Assembly (NCBI GenBank): GCA_009594865.1
Contig: VOPT01000025.1
Location: forward strand, 1 to 64,000
Reading direction: 5' to 3'
DNA: 64,000 nt
Source of the DNA: Nitrospira sp.
Lineage (GTDB): Bacteria; Nitrospirota; Nitrospiria; Nitrospirales; Nitrospiraceae
Below, one piece after another: positions 18,172 to 28,938 of this stretch (position 1 is its first letter; every line of letters begins with the position of its first letter). The position numbers and the translations under genes are program-made. A model generated the notes under the pieces. That model made no database searches, was not told where the DNA came from, and saw only the letters and a list, made by a program, of their open reading frames with translations.

Positions 18172-19010
18172 AGGGTCACCTCCCGGAGCACATATTTCCC
18201 GTCCACATTTTTGCTGACGTATCCGGCTTGGATCAGCGGGTCGTGCTCGAATATCAGGAGCCACTGTTCTTCGCAGGCACGTTCCAATACCCGTCGTTTG
18301 CTGTCGAGTGTCTGAACAGGCTCGAGGTCGTATCCCATGATATAGGGAAGGGGGAGATGGGACACAGTAGGAATGAGATCCCCGAGAAAAAACGCGACCC
18401 GGCCTTCGGATTCCACTTTGACACTCTGATGGCCGCGCGTATGCCCGGGTGTGACAACGGCCGTCACCCCCGGCAGCAGTTCCGTTTCACCCTGGAGAAA
18501 TGCCCACTGGTTGGCGTTTGCCACCGGCGTGAAATTGTCGCGGCGATAACTGGCCCTGGTCCGTTCGTTGGCGTGTGTCGCATCGTCGTACTCTCCTTGC
18601 TGGACATAGTAGGTGGCTTTGGGAAAGGCCGGCAGCAATGCGCCGGTCCCGTTGGTCATCGTGTTGCCTCCGGCATGGTCGAAGTGCAGATGTGTATTGA
18701 TGACCATATGGATATCGTCGCGGCTCAGACCGTGCTGCGTGAGAGATTGTTGTAAGGTAGGTATCCGTTCGACCGCGAACAGGGAACGGAATTTTGCATC
18801 TTCCTTATCTCCGAGTCCTGTATCCACCAGCACATGTTTCCCGTGGGCCCGGATCAGCAGGCAGGTCAGACTGAGCGGAATGCGGTTCAGGTCATCTGCC
18901 GGACAACAGGTTTGCCACAGCGCTTTCGGGACGACGCCGAACATGGCGCCGCCGTCCAGCCGGAATCGGCCGTCGGTTACGGGGTGAATGTCAAAGGCTC
19001 CGAGTTTCAT
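18168..19010 (-). CDS. MBL-fold metallohydrolase
   Basis: Metallo-beta-lactamase fold, 280 residues, with the zinc signature [10 protein letters not shown], a later His in [10 protein letters not shown] and Asp in FFLGDLIPT. The family includes thioesterases, lactonases and quorum-quenching enzymes. Its place between the large and small mutase genes, with a 4-bp overlap to the small subunit, suggests it acts on an acyl-CoA or a damaged or side product of this pathway. The substrate is not readable from sequence. Confidence 0.8.
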   Translation of the reverse strand: MKLGAFDIHPVTDGRFRLDGGAMFGVVPKALWQTCCPADDLNRIPLSLTCLLIRAHGKHVLVDTGLGDKEDAKFRSLFAVERIPTLQQSLTQHGLSRDDIHMVINTHLHFDHAGGNTMTNGTGALLPAFPKATYYVQQGEYDDATHANERTRASYRRDNFTPVANANQWAFLQGETELLPGVTAVVTPGHTRGHQSVKVESEGRVAFFLGDLIPTVSHLPLPYIMGYDLEPVQTLDSKRRVLERACEEQWLLIFEHDPLIQAGYVSKNVDGKYVLREVTL

Positions 19011-19034
19011 TTGTCACATCCCGCTTCTGCCGCT

Positions 19035-20630
19035 TCACAACACCACCGGTTCGCGATAGGTCCCATACACTTCTTTCAACGCCGCGCAAATTTCTCCCAA
19101 CGTCGCCTTGGCCTTCACGGCTTCAATCAATGGGGGCATGAGGTTCTGGTGACAGGAAGCCATTTCCTGCAGCTCCTCCAGCGAGCCGGCCATCTTGAAA
19201 GGATCGCGTGATTTTTTAAGGTCGGACAAGCGGGCCACCTGTTCCTGCTCCACCTCCGGACCGATCTTCAGGATGGGAATGGATCGAGCGTCTTCTTCTC
19301 TATGCGTCGTCACACCGACAATGCTCCGTTCCTGCCGCTCGATCTCACGCTGATAGCGTTGCGAGGCATCCAGAATCTCCCGCTGTGGATACCCGCGTTC
19401 GATGGCGGAGACCATGCCGCCGAGCCCGTCCAGTTTTCGGAAAAGCTCCAGGGCTCCTTCTTCCAGGCGGTTCGTCAGCGTCTCGACAAAATACGATCCG
19501 CCCAACGGATCGACCGTATTCACCGTTTCGCTTTCTGCCGCAATGATCTGCTGGGTTCGCAGCGCCAACTTCACGGCTTCTTCGGTCGGCAGCGCCAGGG
19601 TTTCATCCATGGAATTCGTATGAAGCGATTGCGTGCCACCGAGCACGGCGGCGAGGGCCTGCAGGGTGGTCCGCACCACGTTATTCATGGGCTGTTGGGC
19701 GGTGAGGGAGCAGCCCGCGGTTTGAGCATGACAGCGAAGCTGCAGTGAACGAGGATTTCTGGGATGGTATTGCCGTTCCATCTCACGGGCCCAGAGCCGT
19801 CTGGCTGCGCGGAATTTGGCAATCTCTTCGAAAAAGTCATTGTGGACGTTGAAGAAAAAGGAGAGTTGCGGCGCAAACGCATCCACCTCGAGCCCGGACT
19901 TCACGGCCGCCTCGACGTATGTCAGACCGTTATAGAGCGTGAAGGCCAGTTCCTGGACCGCCGTCGAACCTGCTTCCCGGATGTGATACCCGCTGATGCT
20001 GATGGGATGCCATTTCGGGACATGAGCCGCACAATACGCGATGGTGTCGACAATTAAGGCGAGATGTGGTTCCGGAGGAAACAGCCATTCCTTCTGGGCG
20101 ATGTACTCCTTCAGAATGTCGTTCTGAATTGTCCCGCCCAGCCGATCGAACGGGATCCCGCGTTTCTCCGCAACGGCCAGATACATCGCGAAGAGGACGG
20201 CGGCGGGTCCGTTGATCGTCATGGAGGTGGTGACTTGATCGAGCGGGATGCCGTCGAACAGTCGCTCCATGTCGGAGAGGGAGGAAATGGCCACCCCGCA
20301 ATACCCCACTTCGCCGCGGGCGAGTAGATCATCGGAGTCGAGACCCATGAGGGTCGGCAGGTCGAAAGCCACACTCAGGCCGGTTTGACCGTGATCCAAC
20401 AGATACTTGAAGCGTCTGTTCGTGTCGTCCGCTGAACCGAACCCGGCGAATTGCCGCATGGTCCAGAGCCGGTTGCGATACATGCCGGGGTAACAGCCGC
20501 GTGTGTAAGGGAATGCGCCCGGTTGCCCGAGATCCTGTTCGGCGCTCCAACCCTTGAGATGATCGGGCCCGTAACACCGCTCGATATCCAAACCGGAGAG
20601 GGATGTGAATCGAGATTTCCGCTCGTTCAT
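19035..20630 (-). CDS. Methylmalonyl-CoA mutase large (catalytic) subunit
   Basis: Substrate-binding TIM-barrel part of an acyl-CoA mutase, 531 residues, lacking its own B12 domain. Recognisable stretches: [47 protein letters not shown], and [17 protein letters not shown]. The N-terminal set favours methylmalonyl-CoA mutase, but isobutyryl-CoA or a similar mutase cannot be excluded. ATG 20630 has GGAGG eight bases before it. It is preceded by the hydroxyacyl-CoA dehydrogenase gene and followed by the MBL gene. Confidence 0.9.
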   Translation of the reverse strand: MNERKSRFTSLSGLDIERCYGPDHLKGWSAEQDLGQPGAFPYTRGCYPGMYRNRLWTMRQFAGFGSADDTNRRFKYLLDHGQTGLSVAFDLPTLMGLDSDDLLARGEVGYCGVAISSLSDMERLFDGIPLDQVTTSMTINGPAAVLFAMYLAVAEKRGIPFDRLGGTIQNDILKEYIAQKEWLFPPEPHLALIVDTIAYCAAHVPKWHPISISGYHIREAGSTAVQELAFTLYNGLTYVEAAVKSGLEVDAFAPQLSFFFNVHNDFFEEIAKFRAARRLWAREMERQYHPRNPRSLQLRCHAQTAGCSLTAQQPMNNVVRTTLQALAAVLGGTQSLHTNSMDETLALPTEEAVKLALRTQQIIAAESETVNTVDPLGGSYFVETLTNRLEEGALELFRKLDGLGGMVSAIERGYPQREILDASQRYQREIERQERSIVGVTTHREEDARSIPILKIGPEVEQEQVARLSDLKKSRDPFKMAGSLEELQEMASCHQNLMPPLIEAVKAKATLGEICAALKEVYGTYREPVVL

Positions 20631-20661
20631 GACGCGTTCCTCCAATCGCGGAACGGGACCA

Positions 20662-21546
20662 TCAGGTCAGATGCATCACCGGCTGATCTCCGTACTCATA
20701 GAAGCCATGCCCGCTTTTTCTACCAAGCCACCCGGCTTCCACGTATTTTCGCAACAGGGGACAGGGACGGAATTTCGGATCACCCAGGTCTTGATGCAGG
20801 ACCTCGCAAATGGCGAGCACGGTATCGAGGCCGATACGGTCTGCCAGGGCCAGGGGACCGACTGGATGGTTGGTGCCTTCCACCATCGCCAGGTCGATGG
20901 CTTCCGCCGCCGCCACTCCATCCTCCAACGCAAAGATGGCTTCGTTGATCATCGGGATGAGGACCCGATTGACGATGAAGCCGGGAAAATCCTTGCAGAC
21001 GACGGCGGTTTTCCCTGCGCGTCGCACGAGATCCAGCGCCAGGCGCATCGTCTGCTCGGAAGTGCCGATGGCGCGGACGACTTCGACCAATCGCATCACT
21101 GGGACCGGGTTCATAAAATGGATGCCGACGACACGGTCGGGCCGGCCGGATACCATGCCCAGGCTGGCAATGGAAATCGAGGAGGTATTGCTGGCCAACA
21201 GAGTCGAGGGCTCGCAGATCTGTCCCAGTTGCGCGAATAACGCCCGTTTCATGGCCGGATCTTCGGGGATCGCTTCGATCACGACCTGCGCCTCCCGCAG
21301 CCGTTGCATGTGCCGTATCGGATGGATGATCGCCATGGCCGATCCGGCCTGATCACCTCGCAGCGCACCTTTTTCCACGGCTTTCGTGACGCCCTGCCAG
21401 ATTTTTTTCGTCGCGTCCTCCAGCGCCTCTTCCGTGACATCGACGAGCAACACATTCCAGCCTGCGGTCGCCAGCACCTGGGTGATCCCGCGCCCCATTT
21501 GCCCTGCGCCGACGACTCCGATGGTGGTGATGTCGTCAATGGTCAT
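20662..21546 (-). CDS. 3-Hydroxybutyryl-CoA dehydrogenase
   Basis: NAD-dependent oxidation of 3-hydroxyacyl-CoA to 3-ketoacyl-CoA. The 294-residue single unit (Rossmann plus one helical domain) is the usual size. Seen: [12 protein letters not shown] (NAD loop), ASNTSSISI, the catalytic-His segment [13 protein letters not shown], and [10 protein letters not shown]. The C-terminal pattern [13 protein letters not shown] is standard. It lies 37 bp behind the thiolase gene. It probably serves short acyl groups from isoleucine or fatty acids. Confidence 0.92.
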   Translation of the reverse strand: MTIDDITTIGVVGAGQMGRGITQVLATAGWNVLLVDVTEEALEDATKKIWQGVTKAVEKGALRGDQAGSAMAIIHPIRHMQRLREAQVVIEAIPEDPAMKRALFAQLGQICEPSTLLASNTSSISIASLGMVSGRPDRVVGIHFMNPVPVMRLVEVVRAIGTSEQTMRLALDLVRRAGKTAVVCKDFPGFIVNRVLIPMINEAIFALEDGVAAAEAIDLAMVEGTNHPVGPLALADRIGLDTVLAICEVLHQDLGDPKFRPCPLLRKYVEAGWLGRKSGHGFYEYGDQPVMHLT

Positions 21547-21583
21547 GTGCGATTCCTTGCCTGCTGCTTCGACGTCGGTGCGA

Positions 21584-22785
<1,202 letters not shown>

Positions 22786-22789
<4 letters not shown>

Positions 22790-23952
22790 AGCAGTTTCTC
22801 CCAGTCGCTCTGTTGGAGATGTTGTTTCACCTTGGCCATAAATCGATCGGCTGTCGCGCCGTCGATGATCCGATGGTCGAAGGAGAGACTCAGGTAACAC
22901 ATGGGGCGGATGGCGATGGCGTCGTCGATCACCACGGCGCGCTTCTGGACCGACCCCACTCCGAGAATTGCCGTCTGTGGCTGGTGGATGATCGGCGTAC
23001 TGAACAGGCTGCCGAACCCGCCGTGATTGGTGATCGTAAACGTGCCGTCGAGTACTTCGTCCGGCGTCAGTCGTTTGTTCCTGGCCCGTTCTGCCAGGTC
23101 AGCCACCTCATGCGCCAACTGTGTGAGCCCCTTCTGATCTGCGTGACGAATCACCGGGACCAGGAGCCCTTCGTCGAGTGCGACCGCAATGCCGATATGG
23201 ATGTTCTTTTTGATCGCGAGGCCTTGGTCTCCCCAGGAGGCATTCAGCCGCGGTAGCTCTTTCATGGCGCGAGTGACGGCGTTGATCGCGAAGGGGAGGT
23301 AGGTGAGTGCGCGACTGATGCGGAAGGCGTCGATGCCCTTGAAGTCCGCTTCAAAAAATGTCGTGACATGAGCGGAGGTGCGGCGGCTGAGGAGCATGCG
23401 GTCGGCAATGGTCTTCCGCATTTGGGTAAACGGAATGATCTCTTCAGGAATGTCGTGAGGCTGAGGGGCGGCTTGGGTGTTCGCGGTTGGTGGCGGCTCG
23501 GGACTGGGATGTTGATGCGCCGACACATAATCCAATAGATCTTTTTTCGTGACGCGGCCGCCCTCGCCGGTGCCGGTGAGAAGGGCGAGGTCCACCCCAT
23601 GCTCTCGTGCCAGTTGCCTGACGACCGGCGAATAGTGCTGGTCGCCTTGCGGTTGGCCTTGCCTCGCGCGCACACCCACGCCGCCGACCCGGTTCACGAC
23701 GCCCTCCGCCGCCGGTTGCGTCTCGAGTCTGGCGAGTACGGTGCCCACCGGCACTGTCGCGCCCTCTTGGACCATCACTTCCGAGAGAACACCCCCAGCC
23801 GGAGACGGCACATCCAGTGCCACCTTTTCGGTTTCCACTTCCAGGAGAGGCTGGTCTCTTTCAACCGCACCGCCGGGCTTGATCAGCCACTTGACGACGG
23901 TCCCTTCAGCGATGCTTTCCCCCAGTTGCGGCATGACGATGTCGGTAGCCAC
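22786..23952 (-). CDS. Branched-chain 2-oxo acid dehydrogenase E2 (lipoyl acyltransferase)
   Basis: Core of the keto-acid dehydrogenase complex, 388 residues. Domains in order: one lipoyl domain (residues 1-80; lipoylated Lys in VETEKVALDVPS), a peripheral-subunit-binding domain (YSPVVRQLAREHGVDL to VTKKDLLDYV), and the catalytic domain ending with DHRIIDGATADRFM (active-site His and Asp). A proline-rich linker lies between. With E1alpha/E1beta just upstream it makes acyl-CoAs from branched-chain keto acids. E3 is not encoded nearby and must be supplied from elsewhere. Confidence 0.92.
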
Positions 23953-23994
23953 GAATCACCTCTCCTGCATACCCGTTTACAATGGCCTGCACCA

Positions 23995-24993
23995 TCAATA
24001 GGCTGCCAGTTTTCTGGCTGCCGCGACGATGTCGCTGACCTTCGGCAAAAAGAATTCTTCCAACGGCGTGCTGAACGGCACCGGCGTATCGGGCGGGGCG
24101 ATGCGAAGAATCGGCCCATCCAGACAGTCGAAACATTCTTCGGTCAGCAACGCGGAAATTTCTGCGCCAATGCCGCCGGTCTTGTTGTCTTCATGAAGGA
24201 TGATCGCCTTGCTGGTCTTGCGTACGGAGGCGTAGATCGTCTCTTTGTCGAGAGGGATCAGCGTGCGCAGATCCACCACTTCCAGCTCGATCCCTTCTTG
24301 CTGCAGCATCTCCGCCGCCTCCAACGCCAGATGGACCATGGCTCCATAGGTGATAAGGGACACGTCGCGGCCGGGCCGTTTCACGTCGGCTTTGCCCAGG
24401 GGAACGATGTAGTCCTCCTGCGGCAGAATCGCCTTGATCCGTCGATACAAAAACTTATGTTCGAAGTAGAGAACCGGGTTCGGATCGCGGATGGCGGCTT
24501 TCAAGAGACCCTTGGCATCATAGGGCGTCGAGGGCGCGACGATCTTGAGGCCGGGCGAATGGAAAAACCAGCCCTCCGGACACTCGGAATGAAACGGACC
24601 TCCATGGACACCACCTCCGAAGGGTGCCCGGATCACCAGAGGAACGGCCGCTCCCCAGCGGTAGTGGTTCTTCGCGGCGACCTCGGTGATCTGATCGAAG
24701 GCGCAGGAAATGAAGTCCGCGAACTGCATCTCGACCACGGGGCGTAATCCCATCATGGCTGCGCCGATGGCGGCGCCTACAAAGCCGGACTCCGACAGCG
24801 GCGTATCCAGCACGCGCCATTCGCCATATTTGTTGAAGAACCCGTCCGTCACTTTGAACGCGCCGCCGTACGCGCCGATGTCTTCACCCATGAGAAACAC
24901 CCGTTCGTCGCGGCGCATTTCGTCATCCAATGCCTGCGAGATGGCATCGACGTAGGTGGTCTGGGTCTCCTGCGCGGCGGTCGCGGTCGTCAT
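23995..24993 (-). CDS. 2-Oxo acid dehydrogenase E1 component, beta subunit
   Basis: Beta half of the thiamine-diphosphate decarboxylase E1, 332 residues. Typical segments are VFLMGEDIGAYGGAFKVTDG (with the cofactor Glu), DTPLSESGFVGAAIGAAM, EMQFADFISCAFDQI and HEDNKTGGIGAEI. ATG 24993 overlaps the alpha-subunit stop by four bases, so equal synthesis is likely. The branched-chain rather than pyruvate or acetoin substrate is inferred from the leucine and propionyl-CoA genes downstream. Confidence 0.93.
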   Translation of the reverse strand: MTTATAAQETQTTYVDAISQALDDEMRRDERVFLMGEDIGAYGGAFKVTDGFFNKYGEWRVLDTPLSESGFVGAAIGAAMMGLRPVVEMQFADFISCAFDQITEVAAKNHYRWGAAVPLVIRAPFGGGVHGGPFHSECPEGWFFHSPGLKIVAPSTPYDAKGLLKAAIRDPNPVLYFEHKFLYRRIKAILPQEDYIVPLGKADVKRPGRDVSLITYGAMVHLALEAAEMLQQEGIELEVVDLRTLIPLDKETIYASVRKTSKAIILHEDNKTGGIGAEISALLTEECFDCLDGPILRIAPPDTPVPFSTPLEEFFLPKVSDIVAAARKLAAY

Positions 24994-25991
24994 GGCAACA
25001 CCTCATCTTCGGTGGCGAATACGCCGACCAAGGTTTCGCGGCCTTCCGGCAGCGGACTCCGCTCGGCGAATTCAGTCCCTGCATCGACGTCTTTTTTCGC
25101 GCGTTCTCCCACTTCATGAAAATATGATTCATCTCCGTAGCCCAGCTGCATGAGCAGCTGTTCTGCGCGCACAATCGGGTCTTTCGTTGTCCAGTCGTCC
25201 AGTAACTGGCGCGGGACGTACGTGGCCGCGTCATGTGCGGAATGGCCGTGCATGCGCATGGTTTTGAATTCGAGAAAGGTCGGACCTTCGCCGGACCGCG
25301 CCTTCGCAATGGCGCGGCGGGAAGCCAGATACACGGCCGCCACATCATTGCCGTCGACGATCTCACCCGGCATGCCGTAGGCCTTGGCCCGTTCCACCAC
25401 ATCGGTGATCGCCATTTGGTAACGGACCGGCGTGGAGTAGGCATATTGGTTGTTGGTGCAGAAGAACACGACCGGGAGTTTGCGCACTGCAGCGAAGTTC
25501 ATGGCCTCATGGAAGTCGCCACGGCTCGTGCCGCCGTCACCGGTTCCCGCGAAGGCCACGCGAGACTCTCCTCTGATTTTGAACGCCAGTGCCGCGCCCG
25601 CTGCGACCGGCATGTTGTCGGCGAGGTGGCTGACGAAGCCGATTATGCCTCGTTTCAGGTCCCCCATGTGCACATTGCCGTCCTTGCCTTTGGTGGGCCC
25701 GGTCTGCTTGCCGAGGTATTGTGCGATAATTTCGCCGGTAGAGAACCCACGAATCAGGAAGGCTCCCATATCTCGATGGAAGGGGGCGATGACATCATCG
25801 GGCTGTAAGGCTGAGGCATAGCCGACGGCGATTGCTTCCATGCCGTGGCTGGTATAGACGCCGCCGACGATCCGGCCTTGTCGATAGAGGGCCGTGATCC
25901 GGTCCTCCAGGCTCCTCGTCAGTCGAAGATAGAAATACATGTCAAGGAGGTCGCTGCGTTTGATGTCCTGTGCGACGACGGCCTGGTCCAT
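24990..25991 (-). CDS. 2-Oxo acid dehydrogenase E1 component, alpha subunit
   Basis: Alpha half of E1, 333 residues. The thiamine-diphosphate motif is GTGDGGTSRGDFHEAMNFAA ending near NNQYAYSTP. Other family marks are RDMGAFLIRG, and MRMHGHSAHDAATY with the phosphorylation-loop-like His region. ATG 25991 is chosen because GGAGGAGG lies six bases before it; two earlier in-frame ATGs lack this. It follows the PRTase-like gene after 34 bp. Confidence 0.93.
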   Translation of the reverse strand: MDQAVVAQDIKRSDLLDMYFYLRLTRSLEDRITALYRQGRIVGGVYTSHGMEAIAVGYASALQPDDVIAPFHRDMGAFLIRGFSTGEIIAQYLGKQTGPTKGKDGNVHMGDLKRGIIGFVSHLADNMPVAAGAALAFKIRGESRVAFAGTGDGGTSRGDFHEAMNFAAVRKLPVVFFCTNNQYAYSTPVRYQMAITDVVERAKAYGMPGEIVDGNDVAAVYLASRRAIAKARSGEGPTFLEFKTMRMHGHSAHDAATYVPRQLLDDWTTKDPIVRAEQLLMQLGYGDESYFHEVGERAKKDVDAGTEFAERSPLPEGRETLVGVFATEDEVLP

Positions 25992-26025
25992 AGCTGCCTC
26001 CTCCATATCGATGCTCCGTCTCACA

Positions 26026-26787
26026 TCACAATGCGGGCAGGTCCTTCCAGGAGACCAATGGCTTGCCGTCCCGGCAGCCGTGACAATCGGATGGTTCCCA
26101 CTGCGGCATGTCCAGATCGACTCCGAAGTAGAACGGATAGGTCGCCGTCAGTTCATCCACGAATGGAAACTGTCCGCTGTCTCGTCTGGCAAATACCATC
26201 ATGCCCGCAAGTTGCCCGCCGGCATCGGTAATGACCTTGCCCAATTTATTGACACACATGCCGCGTGTCGTGACGTCGTTTAACGAAAGAAACCGCTCTC
26301 CCGGTTCGACCGTTCCACTGATGATCTCCGTGCCGATCTTGCCCGTGTCGTGATTGAACGGCGTTAGCACGGTGCGCAAGCGAAGACGCGCCGCCAGGAT
26401 CTCGCAGGTTCGCTCCGCCAGGAGGCGCGCGTCGGACGAGGTGGTAAGAATTCCGGCGGGCGGGTCATGGCGAAATGTCTGGAGGATCCACTCGGCCATG
26501 TTGGATGCGATGATCGTCACGAGGTCGGGAACACGCGCGATGGATTCGAAGCGCAGGTACACTTCAGTATGGTGACCCGACACGACCCCCACGTGGCTGT
26601 CGAAATACACGGCGCGGGAGGCGCGCAGCAGGCGCTGAATATCCCAGGACGACAGGGTCGGGTGGGGCGTGTCTCGAATGAGGTGCTGCATCCTCACATC
26701 GATGTCCGATCCATCATAGACCGCTCGCTGTCGTTCAACCAGCTCCAGCATGGCGGCCTCCGAAGATTTCGTGACAACTGGCATCAT
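26026..26787 (-). CDS. Phosphoribosyltransferase-like protein of unknown role
   Basis: A 253-residue protein that looks like a type I phosphoribosyltransferase (orotate PRTase-like). It has an N-terminal helix-rich part, a core strand TVLTPFNHDTGKIGTEI, then FLSLNDVTTRG (residues 167-176), which stands where PRTases have the PRPP loop with its acidic pair and TTG. The second acidic residue pattern is altered (ND instead of DD). The C-terminus has a CxxC (Cys235, Cys238, within SDCHGC), unusual for the family. Both ends are tied into the operon: its start overlaps the fumarylacetoacetase stop by four bases. No known step of these pathways needs such an enzyme; it could be a regulator or a CoA/nucleotide-linked enzyme. 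Confidence 0.65.
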   Translation of the reverse strand: MMPVVTKSSEAAMLELVERQRAVYDGSDIDVRMQHLIRDTPHPTLSSWDIQRLLRASRAVYFDSHVGVVSGHHTEVYLRFESIARVPDLVTIIASNMAEWILQTFRHDPPAGILTTSSDARLLAERTCEILAARLRLRTVLTPFNHDTGKIGTEIISGTVEPGERFLSLNDVTTRGMCVNKLGKVITDAGGQLAGMMVFARRDSGQFPFVDELTATYPFYFGVDLDMPQWEPSDCHGCRDGKPLVSWKDLPAL

Positions 26788-27788
26788 GCCTCCTCGCGCG
26801 CGGCGCTGTTGTGCCCGGCGATCGTGGTTCTGAGAATACCGATGGGTTGAATTTCCAATTCAATGCAGTCTCCCGGCTGCAGGTACCGGTCGAGTTCCAG
26901 GCCGCAGCCGCCGCCGACCGTGCCCGAACCGAACAGGTCGCCGGGATAGATGGCCTCCCCCCGCGACACATGTTCAATCATTTGAGGGAATGACCAATGA
27001 ATCGAACCAAAACGACCCTGCGACCAGACTTCTCCATTGACGCGGGCAATCATCTGCAGCGAAGCCAGATCAGGGATCTCGTTCGGTGTCACGATGCAAG
27101 GACCGATGGCAGTGGCGAAGTCTTTCCCCTTCGCCGGCCCGAGCCGGCAGGCCATTTCTTGAAACTGGATGTCCCTCGCACTGAAGTCGTTCATGATCGT
27201 ATAGCCGGCGATGTATTGCGCGGCGTCACGTTCCGGCACATCGATACCCTCGCGTCCAATGACGCAGGCCAGCTCCAACTCGTAATCCAGCTTGTGCGTG
27301 TTTAACGGCCAGGGCAGTGAGTGATCCGGTCCGATGATGGTCCGATGGTTTCCCTTGTAGTACACGGGTGCCTTGTACCATTCAGGCGGAATCGGTTGGC
27401 CCCGTCGTTTCGACGTGGCGGCGATGTGGTCTTCGAAGGCGATGAAATCGCGGAGGGAGGCAGGATTGGGAAGAGGCGCGGTGATGCGAATATCAGCCGG
27501 CTGGTAGACGATCGTTTCACCGGCCGGGCCCTTGGGCGAGGTATCCTTCTGCGCCACGAAGTCGAACGCGCGCCGGGCCGCATCCATTGCCGAGGCGCCG
27601 CCCTGCAAAAAGTCTATCATTGTGGCCGGGACTTGAGCATCGGCGAGGCGGCGCGGCCTCGATTCCCTCTGGTCGGCGAGCAGGCGGGCATAGGCCATAT
27701 TGAGATCGACGATGGTCCCTCCGCGAAGCGCGCCGAGTCTGGTAAAGGTTCCGACCGGAGTGTGAACCTCGAAGCTGACAAGTTTCAT
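26784..27788 (-). CDS. Fumarylacetoacetase (FAH family)
   Basis: Hydrolyses fumarylacetoacetate to fumarate and acetoacetate, the last step of tyrosine degradation. The 334 residues belong to the short bacterial FAH type. Seen: LRDFIAFEDH, the metal-binding ELELACVIG, GYTIMNDFSARDIQ, and SGTVGGGCGLE. ATG 27788 overlaps the homogentisate dioxygenase stop by four bases and has GGAG before it. The order dioxygenase then FAH makes the assignment firm, though FAH-family members can hydrolyse other diketo acids. Confidence 0.88.
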   Translation of the reverse strand: MKLVSFEVHTPVGTFTRLGALRGGTIVDLNMAYARLLADQRESRPRRLADAQVPATMIDFLQGGASAMDAARRAFDFVAQKDTSPKGPAGETIVYQPADIRITAPLPNPASLRDFIAFEDHIAATSKRRGQPIPPEWYKAPVYYKGNHRTIIGPDHSLPWPLNTHKLDYELELACVIGREGIDVPERDAAQYIAGYTIMNDFSARDIQFQEMACRLGPAKGKDFATAIGPCIVTPNEIPDLASLQMIARVNGEVWSQGRFGSIHWSFPQMIEHVSRGEAIYPGDLFGSGTVGGGCGLELDRYLQPGDCIELEIQPIGILRTTIAGHNSAAREEA

Positions 27789-28900
27789 GTCCGGCTCCAA
27801 CTCATGGCGTAGTCCTTCAACTCCACAGCTTCCAATTCCGGCATGACCTGAAAGGCGTGGCGTGATTCGATCATCACGGCGACTTCATTGGTCTGCTCTT
27901 TTGCCTTGCTGGCAGCGATAGCTTGTGGCTGCGGCCCGTGGTGAATGCCCTGAGGGTGTAAGGTCAACATGCCGGCCTGGATGCCGGCCCGGCTGAAGAA
28001 CTCTCCCTGGTGATAGAACAGGACTTCGTCGTAATCCATGTTGCGGTGGTAGAAGGGGACGCGCAATGCTTCCGGATCACTTTCCAGCGGCCTTGGCGCA
28101 AAGGTTGAAATCAAGAGTCCCCCGGCTTGAAATGTGACGTGAACGCTGGGGGGGAGATGGTAGCGCGGGCTGGTGACCGGACGAAAATCCCGGACATTCA
28201 GCTTGGCCACCCACAGATCGCCTTTCCATCCGGCGACATCCATGGGATAGAAGGGATAATAGACGCGCGTGACTTCCTGATCGCGTGTGATCCGCACCTC
28301 CCATTCATGACGGCTGTTTGCATCAACTGGTGGCGGAGCCGGTTCCGGCGCCACGATGACTCCAGGGTCGAACAGCGCATGCCGGCCGAGAGGCCCTCGA
28401 TCTGGGAGCTCGACAGGCTCGGGCGTTTCAATGATCACAAACAGGCCCGGCTCTTTGGGGTGATCCACATGGATGCGATAGGTCGTGCCTTTCGGAATGA
28501 CCAGATAGTCGCCAGGCTCATATCGCAGCAGGCCGTAATCGGTCTCCCAGGTTCCGCGCCCGCTGTGGACAAACACGAGTTCGTCCCCGTCGGCATTACG
28601 CACAAAATGCGTCATGGTGGCTTCACGTCGCGAAAGCGACACACGAGCATCGGGGCCCTGTAAGATCAGGAGTGGTCGCCGGTCGGTAGCATAGTGATCG
28701 GGAGTCGGCAAGTCAGTGCAGGCGAACGCGCGCGGCCGCAGAGGGCCTTCGATCCGGCTCCAGCCGGTAGGCGGGTGTGTATGGTAGAGGTGCGAGGCAG
28801 GCCCGCTGAATCCGCGGCGCCCGTGCTCCTCTTCGTGTAGTCCCTCGGGGATGCCCACATGGGCCTGATTGGGAGCGGGACCTTTTTTGACCAGATACAT
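27785..28900 (-). CDS. hmgA: Homogentisate 1,2-dioxygenase
   Basis: Opens the aromatic ring of homogentisate to maleylacetoacetate. The 371-residue bicupin has the family's C-terminal iron site: FYHRNMDYDEVLFYHQGEF followed by TLHPQGIHHGPQ, which supply the two His and one Glu ligands. The N-terminal cupin (GLLRYEPGDYLVIPKGTTY) is also present. It is shorter than the roughly 430-residue eukaryotic and proteobacterial type, as in a second bacterial subfamily. It sits between the HPPD-like gene (38 bp) and FAH (4-bp overlap). No maleylacetoacetate isomerase is found in the window. Confidence 0.9.
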   Translation of the reverse strand: MYLVKKGPAPNQAHVGIPEGLHEEEHGRRGFSGPASHLYHTHPPTGWSRIEGPLRPRAFACTDLPTPDHYATDRRPLLILQGPDARVSLSRREATMTHFVRNADGDELVFVHSGRGTWETDYGLLRYEPGDYLVIPKGTTYRIHVDHPKEPGLFVIIETPEPVELPDRGPLGRHALFDPGVIVAPEPAPPPVDANSRHEWEVRITRDQEVTRVYYPFYPMDVAGWKGDLWVAKLNVRDFRPVTSPRYHLPPSVHVTFQAGGLLISTFAPRPLESDPEALRVPFYHRNMDYDEVLFYHQGEFFSRAGIQAGMLTLHPQGIHHGPQPQAIAASKAKEQTNEVAVMIESRHAFQVMPELEAVELKDYAMSWSRT

Positions 28901-28938
28901 CGGAAACCTCCTGACAGGTCAGGTGCGGCTCGATGTCT

